Shown piece after piece: positions 12,701 to 25,258 of a DNA stretch of 64,000 bases (within the stretch, counting starts at the first letter, position 1; each line of letters begins with the position of its first letter). A program made the position numbers and the translations under genes. The notes beneath the pieces were generated by a model, which ran no database searches, was not told the DNA's origin, and saw only the letters and a program-made list of their open reading frames with translations. This DNA is from Zingiber officinale (taxonomy: Eukaryota > Streptophyta > Magnoliopsida > Zingiberales > Zingiberaceae), in assembly GCF_018446385.1 (NCBI RefSeq), contig NC_056004.1, positions 25,736,492-25,800,491 of the forward strand. The letters are read 5' to 3'.

Positions 12701-13550
12701 TTTCATGAGGCCTTTTCCTCTTTCATATGGGAATAGGTTTATTCTTGTGGCGGTGGATTATGTGTCCAAATGGGTAGAAGTTGTGGTATCTCCTACAAGC
12801 GATGCGAAAACAGTTATCAAATTATTTAGGAGTATAATCTTTCCAAGATTTGGGGTGCCTAAGGCGGTCATTAGTGATGGAGGATCGCACTTTATAGAAA
12901 AACAGTTTGAAAATTTACTCAGAAAATATGGAGTGAAGCATAAAGTAGCAACACCTTATCATCCTCAAACTAATGGTCAAGCAGAGATATCTAACCGGGA
13001 GATTAAATCCATATTAGAGAAGACCGTATCCACCTCAAGAAAGGATTGGGCACTAAAATTAGATGATGTTTTATGGGCATATCGTACTGCTTATAAAACT
13101 CCCATTGGAATGACTCCATTCCGGTTGGTTTATGGAAAATCTTGCCATCTTCCAGTTGAGCTAGAACATAAGGCTTATTGGGCAATAGAAAATTTGAACA
13201 TGGATTTAAAGGAAGCAGGAGAGAAAAGGAAGCTTCAGTTAAATGAGCTTGATGAATTAAGGATGGATGCATATGAGCATGCTAAATCTTACAAGGAAAG
13301 GACGAAGAAATGGCATGATCAGCACATTCTTCGTAAAGATTTTAATGTAGGAGATTTAGTTTTATTGTTCAACTCAAAATTAAAGCTTTTTCCAGGAAAG
13401 CTTAAGTCAAGGTGGACGGGTCCATTTGAGGTAAAGAAGGTTTATCCTTTTGGGGCTGTAGATATTTGGAAAAAAGAGCTTGGGTTGATTAAGGTAAATG
13501 GTCAACGCTTAAAAAAATATATTCATGGTATGGAATTAGAAGAAGTATAA
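9741..13550 (+). pseudogene. Athila gag-pol polyprotein, two nonsense codons, no visible protease
   Basis: One frame of 1270 codons from ATG 9741 to 13550 with no frameshift, broken by TAA at 10071-10073 and TAG at 11352-11354. Gag (9741 to about 10370) is followed by an acidic linker. It then runs straight into the reverse transcriptase (about 10900 on; MCIDYRKLNKETRKDHFPLP block; active site FMDD at 11406-11417), RNase H (about 11820-12200, [12 protein letters not shown]), the integrase zinc-binding region ([12 protein letters not shown] ... CDQCQ) and a D-D-E integrase core ([21 protein letters not shown]), ending in the integrase C-terminal domain. The CCHC knuckle and the Athila protease motif expected between Gag and RT are not visible, suggesting an in-frame deletion. 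The product would be an RNA-dependent DNA polymerase/integrase polyprotein acting in virus-like particles and the nucleus; this copy is inactive. Confidence 0.9.
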
Positions 13551-13754
13551 AGGTTATATTTTTCTGAACCTCGTCCTCCAGATTGATTCTTTTAGTTAGT
13601 ATAAATTCGTTGTTGTGTTTTAGTTTGTTTTCACTATGTTTTAGTTTTGTTTTCAGGTTGAAATCTACTTCCATGAGTTGTCCATGACTTCTTCATGGGC
13701 ATGGAAGTATTGGAGAAGTGGATTAGGAGAATAAACATCAAATGGAGTAAAACA

Positions 13755-14160
13755 GGGCATAGTCGTGTACTGCACACGGTCAGGAAAATGATGCAGAGAA
13801 GGAAAAGGATCTGGTCGTGTCTACCAGGCACGGCCGTGTGAAGTCTGCAGAGAAGGAAGGGAGTATGACCGTGTACCAGACACGGCCGTGCAAAAAATCC
13901 AGAGAAGGGGAGTTCTTTGGCCGTGTTCCAGACACGGCTGTGTGGAGAAATCAGAGCAAAAGCTTGCATCGGCCGTGTACCAAACACGGCCGTGTACCAA
14001 ATCCAGAGAAGAGAACTCAGAAGGTCGTGTCCCAGACATGGCCGTGTGAGTAAAACCGAGGAGGAAAAGAGAGAGGCCGTGTAGATCTACACGGCCCGTG
14101 TGGAGAAGCCCTTAAGAGGCCATGTTCTCCTTACACAGCCAGGTTTTGGCTGTGTCCTGC
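13755..14160 (+). repeat. Palindromic GGCCGTGT/ACACGGCC array in the pol-ORF2 spacer
   Basis: The same motif class as in the LTRs, with different spacer sequence between blocks (for example CCAGAGAAG), fills the gap between pol and ORF2. It is followed by a pyrimidine-rich leader and the ORF2 start at 14385, repeating the LTR order of array then transcription start region. Confidence 0.8.
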
Positions 14161-14384
14161 ATACACCCACCTCTCTCAAAACATCTTCTTTTCTCTCAAT
14201 CTCTTTAAAATCCCTCTTTTCTTCAACCTTTTCCTAAAACTCTCTTAGATCCCGATTCTTTTCCTCTCCAACACTCAAGATCTTTGTTCTCCTAACCTCA
14301 GATCTTGTTCTTCAAAAATTTGTTTCTTTGAGATCTTACTTCTCTAACCCTAAATAGCCCCTTCCCTCATCTAAACTCAACAAG

Positions 14385-15884
14385 ATGTCCAATCTTTTGA
14401 AGAAACTGCGAAAAGGAGGTGGTGGATCCAGTGGAGATAAAGAGAAGGAACCATCTAGGGATAAAGGAAAATAACCGATGAAGGGTAAAGGAAAGAGGAC
14501 ATCATGCAACGAAGGTAATGACAATGAATTCAATATTGTATTTAGAAATGATGATCAAATTACTAGATTTGCAATTCTTGTCAATAGAAAGATTGTGTGT
14601 ACTCGGTATATGGACCCAACTGTTCTTGATATGCTTGGAATTAGGGAAGATGTAGATTTGTTGATTGGGTTTTTAGAGTGGGGTGATATTATGTATACAC
14701 ATTTGCCTACATATCCTCGTCTTGTTTTGGAGTTTTTAAGTTCATTAGATGTCCATTTTACTAACGAGGATGATTATATTGGAAAATTTTCATTTAGATT
14801 GATGAATCAAGAATTTCAATGGACATTTAGTGATTTTAATTCTTGTTTTGGATTGTCTACCGGTAGTCCTCGTAGGTTTGATTCAAGGTTTAATTGGAAT
14901 CACTTTTGGAATGCATTAAATGGATTAGATCAACCTTATGAGCCTTCAAGAGCTAAGGCTTCTCATATGCAAAACCCCATTTTTAGGTACCTACATAGAA
15001 TTATGAGCAAAACTATTTTTGGTAGGGGAGAGAGTGATGGGGTAGTTAAAAAGATAGAGCTTTATGCTTTATGAGTCATGCTTAATAAGGTTGATTTCGA
15101 TTCTGGTTTTCATTTTGTATAAACCTTGTTAAGAGCCGCAAGGGCATCATCGGGATCAATTGTCTTTGATGGTTTGATTACCCGAATAGCTTACAATTTA
15201 GATCTTGATTTAGATGGGTTGGAAATAATTCATGGCAATGACATGATAGACATTGATGCATGTCTTGCCATGAAAATGATTGTTCGGGATGAGAATGGGT
15301 TTGCATTTCCTAGGAGGAATGGTTTTCCTCTACCTCTTCCTTGTCCTGGACGAACGTCTATTCGTAACCCTGCTAATTGGGTAATCACCGATATCGATCC
15401 TGAATATGTTCCCTCTATATCCGGAGATACAAAGCCACACATTGAACCCTCGACATCTGGATACCCGCAGCCTTCCAGACATCCGGATCCTACTAGGCAT
15501 TCTTTTGCTTATGGTACGGGTTCCTCCAGATTTGATTTTTCTGATTTCCGTACTTCTCTAGAATCGCTCCACAAGAAGCATGATGCCCAACGAATAATGT
15601 TGGAAGGTCGTTTCTCTTTATCAGAGAATCAGTTTAGAGAAGTACAAGAGCACTTTCAGTTCACAAGGAATTTTCAGGGTCAAGTGGCCGAATTTGTCCA
15701 GGATTATGATACTGATCAAGCTAGAATGAGAGACTTTATGCAGAGTATGAGTGTCACTAGCCAACAAGTTGATGCTTTGTTTGAGTATCATGTAATCCTA
15801 AGTGAAACTCCTGGTTTCCCGAGTTTTCCCATTGGTCAGCCACGTCGTAGACACCCTTTTCCTCGTCCACCTCCACCATATTGA
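14385..15884 (+). pseudogene. Athila second ORF (ATHILA ORF-1 family, env position)
   Basis: A single 500-codon frame from ATG 14385 to the TGA ending at 15884, with no frameshift but with stops TAA 14472-14474, TGA 15072-15074 and TAA 15120-15122. The N-terminus is basic and Gly/Lys-rich. The middle has the block typical of the plant-only ATHILA ORF-1 family (FSFRLMNQEFQWTFSDFN..FGLSTGSP, then NWNHFWNAL). The C-terminus is a Pro-rich segment plus a Gln/Glu-rich probable coiled coil ending in PPPPY. I see no signal peptide and no clear membrane segment, so an envelope role is not supported. Function unknown in this family. Confidence 0.8.
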
Positions 15885-16926
15885 TTTCATCGGGACGATG
15901 AAAAGTTTGAGTCCAGGGGGGTGTCAAACCTGATTTCTTTTTGTTTTCTGCATGTGTAGTTTTTTTTCTTGCTTGAGTTTTTGTTTTTGTTTTTGAAATA
16001 ATTTTGGCAAACATCTTGAGAGCATCAAAACTTCACTTATATGCTTTCTTGTCTTCAAGATAAAATGTTAGCACGTTCATTATCTAGGTTCATGATGTTG
16101 TAAATGATGCTAGTAGTAAGATTTATGTACTTCTTTTCTCTATCTTGGGTAGCATGAAATAAGCTAAGAATCATATGGAGATGAGCTTTAGTCTTGGCTT
16201 GACCTTAAGAATCTTATTTTCACTACACTTTGACTTGATGCTTGAATGGTTGATATCATTGAAATAGTCATGATTCATCTTGTTTGCTTAGTACTTGGTT
16301 TCCATGGTAATTTTTCAAACTTCATTTTGGTTACTAGATGAGGCTCAACTCATGCAAGCTCATTTGGAAAAATCAAAATATCTCAACATTTGTGCTAAAA
16401 GTACACTTGTGAAATAAGATTTGCACAATGCAAATGTTTATGAAAAAAAAATTGAAAAAAAAAAGTGAATATGGGATATAAAAAACAGTTGTTGTGAGTG
16501 GAATCTAGCAAGTCACCCCTTTGAGACTGAGTTAGGTTACTGGGGAAATGACTGCTTAGTTTCTCTTGAGATTGAGCACACCTTTGAGACCTTGGGTTGA
16601 TTGGGAAATATGAACCAAGTGAGTGGCAAGTAAGTGTCTATCACTGGTTACTTGTCTCTCACCGGAAACATTAGGAATTCAAATTTGATGACGACTTGAC
16701 TAGGACATAGGTTGAAACTTGAAGGGTTTTTGAGTTACCTTTTACACTGTGCACAGGATGCTTAAGCTTGAGTCATACTTGATTTGTTTTCATGATTATG
16801 CTTATTATTGGAACTCTTTGATAGAGTTAGAAAAGTACATTAGGGTTTATGAATGCGTTGTAGAACATATGAATTTATATTGCAGCATTTTGCTTGAGGA
16901 CAAGCAAAGGTTTAAGTCTGGGGGTG
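15885..16926 (+). other. Athila 3' untranslated region and polypurine tract
   Basis: About 1 kb without a gene. It ends in GTTTAAGTCTGGGGGTG (about 16910-16926), the polypurine tract that abuts the 3' LTR. The open frame at 16749-17117 runs across the LTR border and is not called. Confidence 0.75.
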
Positions 16927-18697
16927 TGATGTGCGTAGATTTTATATACTTTTATGCATGTTTTGACGCACATTTACATACTTTGAGCATGCTTGATCTA
17001 TGTATTTTTTTACTTCCAGTCTTCCTTTTAGCATATTTACTCTTTTTGTTCGGAGATCTGCTTTTGTGCATTTTCTGTACACAGGAGTCGAATTCGGTGA
17101 AGATTCTGCATTCATAGATAAAACTTATGAGCTAAGCAAGTGGGAAAGCACCTGGTCGTGTACCAGACACGGCCCTGCTTTGGTAGGGAGCTCTGGTCGT
17201 GTGGAGTTCAGAGGCCGTGTGATAACAATAGCAAAGGAAGAAGTCCAGGCCATGAGAACCTCACACGGCCGTGTCAAGTTTTGAAGCAAATCAGAGTTCA
17301 ATCCTTACATGGCCGTGTGGATCTACATGGTCGTGTAAGGTTTCCAGAGACTAAGAAGGCCCTGGCCGTGTGCACCACACGGCCGTGCAGGGTTTCTAGA
17401 GCTTAAAAGTGTTCTGGTCGTGTGCACCACACGGCCGTGCCAAGTTTCCAGAAGCTGGGGCAGTCCAGGCCGTGTGGATCTACACGGTCGTGCTTGGAGG
17501 TTTTGAAGAGAGTTGTCCACGGCCGTGTACCACACACGGCCATGTACCACACACGGCCGTGTATAGATGGAAGAGAGGGGAAAGGCTCTGGCCGTGTGAA
17601 CCTCACACGGCCAGGCTTCGGGGCCGTGTGGCGCCCAAAAACCTCCTTCTATTTAAGGCCTCCTTAGAGATTTAAAAGGGGATCTTCTCCCCTTTGGGAG
17701 AAAGGAAGATTTGGTGGATTCCTCTTATTCTTGGGAGGATTTTTGGGCGATCTAAAGGGAGATCTTGGCAAATTTGACTCCGGAAGCAAGGATTGGATCC
17801 GAAGATGGAGCTATATTGTAGATAAGTTTTCTTTCTTTCCTCTTCTTGGATTGGGATTGAAGAATGCTTGTAATCTTCTTATCTTTGGTCTTCTTCCTTC
17901 GTTTTATGGAGTAGATCTTGTTGTTCTAGGATGGAGGGAGTATTTGTGAGATAAATTGATGTAAACTCTTGTGGATTTGCCATTTCTTATTTTCTATAAT
18001 GTTGCCTAGTTTGTATCGATTGGATCTGGAATGATTAATTGTGGTTAGGGCTTAATTCTCATTCTTGATTGATCGATTGGATATCTTATAGACTTTGTAG
18101 GGATAAACCCTCACTCGATTTTCTGAGGGATCCACGTGACAGGTGCAAGCCCGCGTAGGGACGTTTGGGGGATAGTCTTGAAGGGGAAATGAGAATATTC
18201 AAGAGGGTAGGATAGATTTTATGATATAATCTTTGTATCTTTATGGGTTAAGAAGCTATGAACTTCTATATTGATATCCGAGGGAAGCATAATAATAGGT
18301 GCAATCCTGTGTAAGGACGACGTAGGTTCATATCTAATTGATTACATTTAGGTACAATTTCAGTTCTAAGCCGGTGATCTATTGCAAGAGAGAACCGGCA
18401 ACCTTTTACAATTTGTAGACAATTGAGAAATTAAGATTGGTAAACCATATACATTCAAGAGATCTTACAAAGAAACCAAAACTCCTAGAACCTCCCTTTA
18501 TCATAACTCAAACCTCCAAATTCTTGTTTGTTAGTCTTTCATTTTAGATTTGTTTTTCATCCTTAGCATTTGAAACCAATTGATTAGTTGTTTAGCTAAT
18601 TCGCTTTGAGATATTTCTAGTGCTTATTCCAATCCCTGTGGATACGATAATCTTTTATATTACTTGCGACATTTTTGTATACTTACGGAACGTAACA
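16927..18697 (+). repeat. Athila 3' LTR (1771 bp)
   Basis: Starts TGATGTGCG and ends GGAACGTAACA. It matches the 5' LTR throughout except for scattered, mostly transition differences and one extra 18-bp array unit around 17540. TATTTAA lies at 17650-17656. The right target duplication TATAC follows at 18698-18702. Confidence 0.95.
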
Positions 18698-19515
18698 TAT
18701 ACCTTCAGGGAGATAGGCCAATATCGACCGAGATATACCTACAAAGAGACAGGCCAATATCGGCCAGGATATACCTTCAGGGAGATAGGCCAATATCGGC
18801 CGGGATATACCTTCAGGGAGACAGGCCAATATCGGCCGGGATATACCTTCAGGGAGATAGGCCAATATCGGCCGGGATATACCTTTAGGGAGACGGGCCA
18901 ATATCGGCCGGAATATACCATCAAGGAGACAAGCCAATATTGGCCGGGATATACCTTCAAGGAGATAGGCCAATATCGGCCAGGATATACCTTCAAGAAA
19001 GAAGTCCAATATCGATTGGAATATACTTCCAAGTGAGAAGGCCAATATGGGTCGGGATATACCTTCAGGGAGACAGGCCAATATCGACCGGAATATACCT
19101 TCAAATATCGGCCGGAATATACCTTCAAGGAGACAAGTCAATATCGGTCGGGATATACCTTCAGGGAGATAGGCCAATATCGGCCGGGATATACCTTCAG
19201 GGAGACGAGCCAATATCGGCCGGAATATACCTTCAAGGAGACAGGCCAATATCGGCCAGGATATACCTTCAGGGAGATAGGCCAATATCGGCCGGGATAT
19301 AACTTCAGGGAGGAAGGCCAATATCGGTTGGAATATACTTCCAAGTGGGAAGGCCAATATCATTCGAAATATACGTCCAAGTGAGCAGGCCAGTATTAGC
19401 CGGAATATACCTTCAAGAAGGAAGGCCAATATCGGCCGGAATATACTTCCAAGTGGGAAGGTCAATATCTGCCGGAATATACCTCAATGGAGGAAGACCA
19501 ATATCGGCCGGCCCG
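18698..19515 (+). repeat. 36-bp minisatellite, right part (about 22 copies)
   Basis: Continuation of the array cut by Athila. Most units are exactly 36 bp (12 codons), which keeps long artificial frames open on both strands. Units vary mainly at TCAGGGAGATA / CAAGGAGACA. It probably belongs to the U3 part of Tat element B's 5' LTR. Confidence 0.95.
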
Positions 19516-20461
19516 AATAATATCTTGAAAAGATACACCCATATTGATCAAGATTGCATACTTGACAAAATATAGCCCAAGGCTAGCTGGGATAATAAAC
19601 TCAGAAGGGCACGGGCAGGCATTACCCAAGGAGCCTCATGAGAGGTAATGATTATTGATCAAGCCTAGTTAAGTTCATCCTCGATAGATACAAGGGACAA
19701 TGTTATATTAAGTTATCTATGATATAGCAAAAACAGGAGAAGCAAGTATGAACGATAGAAATACTTTGAAAGGAAGTGTGAAACAGGATAGAAGTAAATA
19801 TTCCAAACAAAGTAGTCCATAAAGACATTTGCAGTATGTGATTATATAGCAGGTGTTATATATTTTGGCGGGAAATGTGTTTTCAAACTATTTTGCAGGT
19901 ACTAAACGACAAAGAAGGTACATCTGGGGTACAAAAAAGATTCCTTAAAAGTCATTTACCGCAAGTACGCAGCTTACATCATCTTATAACAAACTCTAAC
20001 AAACCGGGGTCCACTTCATGATTACGGAGGTTATATGAAGTGGTATAAAAAGGGGAATCCTCTCCGTTGGCGAGGTAAGTTCACATCATTACGCACATTC
20101 AGAACCATAATTTTCAACTACTGTTCATCTCCTCCTTCTTCTTCTTCCTTCTTCCACATCAAGAGAGATCACTAACTTGAGCGTCGGATGGCCTAGCCAG
20201 GGATTCCCACCCCGGTCTTAGGTCACTGACGATAGTGTTGGCTGGTCTCTTGTGCGCAGGAAGTCTTGGAAGCTCCGGATCCGGGTTCTCTTCGGTCAGA
20301 TTTCTCTCTCGTCATTACATTTTCGCGCAAGGAGGGCATTCGGTGACTCTACTCTTCTCGATCCGCTTTGGATTTCTCGGATCGGTGTTATACAGGCATT
20401 ATTCTCCACCAGCGGTAGGTTTTTTCTCCTGGCTCTCCGTTTTTGTCAAGCTTTCCAGACA
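19516..20461 (+). repeat. 3' part of Tat element B 5' LTR
   Basis: Runs from the minisatellite to a CA at 20460-20461, ten bases before the primer site. A TATAAAAAG box lies at 20044-20052, followed by a CT-rich stretch and the block AACTTGAGCGTCGGATGGCC (about 20174-20193), a signature seen in Tat-lineage LTRs. If the LTR starts at 7537, its length without Athila is about 2.06 kb. Confidence 0.65.
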
Positions 20462-20471
20462 TGATCAAATT

Positions 20472-20489
20472 TGGCGCCGTCTGTGGGAA
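20472..20489 (+). promoter_or_regulatory. Primer-binding site, Tat element B
   Basis: TGGCGCCGTCTGTGGGAA, the primer site commonly seen in plant Tat-lineage elements. Confidence 0.8.
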
Positions 20490-23400
20490 ATTCACCTGAA
20501 TCTGAGACTACAAGATGAAAGAGGCCGAAAAATCAAATTTACTCACCATCAGCCGTGAGGATCTGGATTTCCTCATTAATTCTCACGTAAAAAACGCCCT
20601 GCAACAACAACAACAACAACTTCAAGCTCATACTGGAGCTACCCTGCCAACAGCTCATAATCCAACAATTTCAACTACTGAGCACCGAAAGGGAAAGGAA
20701 CCAGAAGAAGAAGAACATGTGTATTTCCCTCCAGTTGCAGTTTCTTCGACAAGACATCCACGAGCTTTCTTCGCACTCCCATGGAGCAAGGGGGTCGAAG
20801 GCCCGTGTTCCAAGAATCTTCTGGCGAAGCACCGGACAAAGAAAAGCGTAAGATTAAAATGATAACTAGTGATAGCTCACCAGAAAAAGTCATCTCCCCA
20901 TTCTCTCAAAGTGTACTGGATGATCCGCTTCCTAAGCGGTATCAAAATCTTCAGATCGGCGAGTACACTGGAACGACAGATCCAGAAGATCATCTATTGA
21001 AATTTGAGAATGTAGCATTATTACAACAATTCTCTGATGGGGTGAAATGTCGGATGTTTCTTACTACCCTCGGCAGAGCCGCACAACGCTGGTTCAAGAG
21101 ACTGCTAGAAAAGTCTATCCGAAAATTCAAAGACTTCAAGAAAGTTTTTCTACATCACTTTTCTAGCAACAAAAGGTATCATAAGACTCCTTGGAGTCTA
21201 TTTTCAATTAAGCAAGCATCCAAACAGTCCATCCGAGCCTACATCAAAAGGTTCAATCAGGTAGCTATCGATGCTACTACTAAAATCTTAGTGAGTGCTT
21301 TCTCTCAGGGTTTAAATGATAATGATTTCTTTAAAGACTTAGTGAGAAATCCTCCTGTTAATTTTGATTCCATGATTGAGCGTGCTACTGAATTTATTAA
21401 TGTTGAGGAAGCTCAAGCCGCCCGTAGAAAAGAGGGCACTACTTCTTCTCCTACTCCGATTAAGGAAAAGGCTCCTACTCCTGTTCCTCCACCTAGAGGA
21501 CCTCGGGCAGTTCATCCACCTCATCGCCATCCAGAATATCGCCCACAAATAGTACAGCATGTAGAGATACAACCAGAAGCACCGAGAAGATGGTGCACTT
21601 ATCATAAAACTAGCAATCATCACACTGAAGATTGTTTTGTTATAAGAAATAAAAGAGCATACAAGGAGCGCTACCAAAGGCAAAATTATTATCGGCAGCA
21701 GTACCCCAGGCAGCAAAGCCCGCTTAAATTGGAATATCGCCCGGTCGAACCTCGACAAGAGACATTGCCTACCCCGGTCGGTACGAGCCAAGTGTCGGAA
21801 AAGGCTCCTTCTGAAGCCATAACAACCCGACAAGAAGAAAATAGGAGTAATGCCGCTCGGGGTAATATTAATATGGTCGCGGGCGGGCCCACCGATGGAG
21901 ATTCTAACAGAGCCAGAAAAGCACATGCACGAAGACTGGAGATTCATGCTGTAGGATGCAGTATGGAACGAGCAGCTGGCCCAGAAATAAATTTTGGACC
22001 TAGAGATTTGGAGGGAGTAGAAATACCCCATGATGATGCATTGATAATCAAGGCCGTGATAGCCAATTATACTGTTTCTCGTACCTTTATTGACACTGGT
22101 AGTTCTGTCAATATTATCTTTAAGAAGGCCTTTGATCAATTACAGATCAGCCCGAGCGAGATTCAACAGATGGTAACTCCTCTATATGGATTCATGGGTA
22201 ATGAAATACAACCGCTTCGTCAAATAAAGCTGGTCATATCTCTAGGGGAGGAGCTCCTAATGAGAACAAGAAGGTCTTATTTTATGGTGGTGGATGCCCC
22301 GTCTTCTTATAATGTGATACTGGGTCGACCGGCCTTAAACGAGTTTAGGTCGGTCATTTCTACTTTCTGTCAAAAAATTAAATTTCCTGTTGATGATCAA
22401 GTCGGAGAAGTACGAGGTGATCAGAAGATAGCTAGAAAATGTTATGTAGAGATCGTGCGGGCTGAAGCTAATGCTGCCCGAAAAATTCAAAAAATGGAAG
22501 TCAATGTCATCCAAGAAAAGACGCCTATGCTGGTTTATGAAGAGAAGGAAGAAGTCCAGATTCAGACTGGTCAACCTGAAGCTACTACATATATTGCTGC
22601 TGATCTTGAGCCTATTCTGAAAGCTGAACTGGTGCAATGCTTGAAGAAGAATAGTGATGTATTTACCTGGACGCCCAAAGAAGTCTCGGGCGTGTCTTCT
22701 GCAGTCATGGAGCATTCTTTACATGTCTTCCCAGATGCCCGCCCGATCATGCAAAGGAAAAGAAATTTTAGTGCGGAACAGAACCAAATCATCAAAGAAG
22801 AAATAACTAAGCTCATGGAGGCTGGTTACATTAGGGAGGTACAATTTCCTAGCTGGCTAGCTAATGTGGTTCTAATCTCCAAGCCAGGAAACAAATGGAG
22901 AGTATGCATTGATTTCCGGGATCTCAACAAGGCTTCCCCAAAAGATTATTATCCATTACCCAGGATCGATCAACTGGTAGACTCCACTGCTGGGTGTGAG
23001 TACATCTCTATGTTGGACGCTTATCAAGGCTATCATCAGGTCCCCCTAGCTAAAGAGGATCAAGAAAATGTCAGTTTTATAACATCTGAAGGTACTTATT
23101 GTTATAATGTTATGCCCTTCGGACTGAAAAATGTAGGAGCAACTTATCAGAGGCTTATGAATAAGGTCTTCCAGAAGCAGATTGGGAGAAATATGGAAGT
23201 ATATGTTGATGATATCTTAATTAAGTCTCTTCAAGCTGTTGATCTGTGCAGGGATGTAGAGGAGACCTGCAAGACATTGAGGTAATATGCGCTCAAGCTG
23301 AACCCGAGGAAATGTTTACTTGGAGCAAAAGGGGGAAAATTCTTGGGATATATGGTGTCCGAGAGAAGCTAACCTGAGCAAAGTCAAGGCGCTTCAGAAC

Positions 23401-25258
23401 ATGGAGCCTCCTCGTAACATGAGGGAGGCTCAAAGACTTACTGGCCGGATTACCGCCTTGTTTAGGTTCATTTTCAGGTCGGCCGATCGCAGTTTCCATT
23501 TCTTTAAAATACTCCGGAAGGCAAACAAATTTCAGTGGAACGAGGAATGTAATAAGGCCTTCCAAGAGTTAAAAGATTACTTGTCTACTCTGCCTGTATT
23601 AGCTAAGCCTATAGTAGGAGAGACCCTCTGGGTATATTTTTCAGCTAATGAAAATGTTGTAGGCTCTGTATTAGTTAGACAAGAAGGAAAGGAACAACAA
23701 CCTGTATATTTCTCTAGCCATTTATTAAAAGGAGCTGAGTGTAGATATACTACACTAGAAAAGTTGACTTATGCATTAGTGTTGACTGCTCGGAGGTTGC
23801 GTCCATATTTCTTAGCACATGAAATTGTTGTATTGACCAACAGTACCCTCGGACGGGTGTTAATAAACCCAGAGGCATCAGGTCGGCTGATCAAATGGAC
23901 GACTGAACTTGGTGAATATGACATACAATATCAACCCCGCTCGGCCATCAAGGCACAAGCTCTAGCAGATTTCATTATAGAAGTTCAAGGCCCTAAGGAA
24001 GAAAATATTTGGAAAGTTTATGTAGATGGCTCCTCAACCAGACAAGGTAGCGGAATTGGGGTTCTTCTTATATCTCCAAGGGAAGATAGACTCCAACTTT
24101 CTGTCAGATTAAATTACAGAGCCACTAACAATGAGGCAGAATATGAAGTCTTGATAGCTGGATTACAGGTCACTCGGCATATAGGAGCAACTTGAGTCCT
24201 CATCTATTCTGATTCTCAGTTAGCAGCCCAACAACTATCAGGTAATTTTGAAATTAATAATGATAGGCTCAAATTATATGTCAAGGCATTTGATAAGCTG
24301 AAATCTCAGTTTCAAGAAGTGAGTATACAAAAAGTTCCTCGGTCCAAAAATCAGGTAGCAGATAAATTAGCTAAGTTGGCATCTGCTATAGTACCATGGA
24401 ATTTAGATCGGCCAGTAGAACAAACTCTGTTAATATCTTATATCGAAAGACAAGCTGATGCAGAAATGCAAGGTGACTGGAGGGCTCAAATCATATTGTA
24501 TCTACAGCAGGGTATTCTTCCGAGTAATGCAGAACAAGCAAGGATATTTAAGAAGAGAGTTGTTCAGTACACTATGATAGGAGAACAGTTATATAAAAGA
24601 GATTTTTCTAGACCTTTGCTCAAATGTATTGGCACAGAAGATATACAATTTATTTTACAGGAAGTTCATCAAGGCTCATGTGATAGTCATATAGGAGGAA
24701 GATCCCTGGCTCGTAAAATTTTACTAGCAGGATATTTCTGGCCTACTCTACATGAGGATGCCAACAAGTTGGTAAGAACTTGTATTTCTTGTCAGAAACA
24801 TCAAAATATCTTACATCATCCTACACAGTTATTGAGGACCTCTATAGTCTCATGTCCCTTCGATCAATGGGGTATGGACATAGTTGGCATGTTTCCTATG
24901 GCAGCTGCATAAAGAAGGTTTTTATTGGTAGCAGTGGATTATTTTTCTAAATGGGTAGAAGCAGAACCGCTCGCCCGGATTACCGAAGATGCAGTTATTA
25001 AATTTCTGTGGAAAATATCATATGCAGATTCGGCGTTCCTCATAAATTAGTCTCTGATAATGGAAGGCAATTTCAAGGGGATAGAATCTTAGACTGGTGC
25101 AAAAGTTATGGTATTATTCAGGCCTTCACCTCTGTAGCTTATCCGCAAAGTAATGGTCAAGCGGAGGTAACCAACCGAGAAATTATAAGGGGTTTAAAAA
25201 CCAAACTGGATCATGTCGGAGGTAGCTGGGTAGATGAATTACCCAGCGTTCTTTGGGC

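Larger units (their letters stand above)
7843..18697 (+). mobile_element. Complete but defective Athila-type Ty3/gypsy element
   Basis: A 10,855-bp element with two LTRs (7843-9595 and 16927-18697), perfect TATAC duplications on both sides (7838-7842 and 18698-18702), a tRNA-Asp-type primer site, one gag-pol frame, an Athila second ORF downstream of pol, and a G-rich polypurine tract before the 3' LTR. The LTRs differ at roughly 5 percent of positions over the first 340 bp (by eye), so this is not a recent insertion. Gag-pol has two and ORF2 three premature stops, and no zinc knuckle or protease can be seen, so the copy is non-autonomous. Confidence 0.95.

Noticed and set aside
14385-15884. 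Athila ORF2 as a true envelope gene
   Set aside because: It sits in the env position, but no signal peptide or convincing membrane helix is visible, so only the ATHILA ORF-1 family assignment is kept.
18683-19465. A 260-codon minus-strand open frame of 12-residue repeats
   Set aside because: The 36-bp repeat unit is a multiple of three, so several frames stay open on both strands. There is no start context or family, and the array is part of an LTR.
21339-22139. A 266-codon minus-strand open frame in Tat gag-pol
   Set aside because: It lies opposite the Gag-protease frame, which has clear family motifs; composition is that of an antisense shadow.
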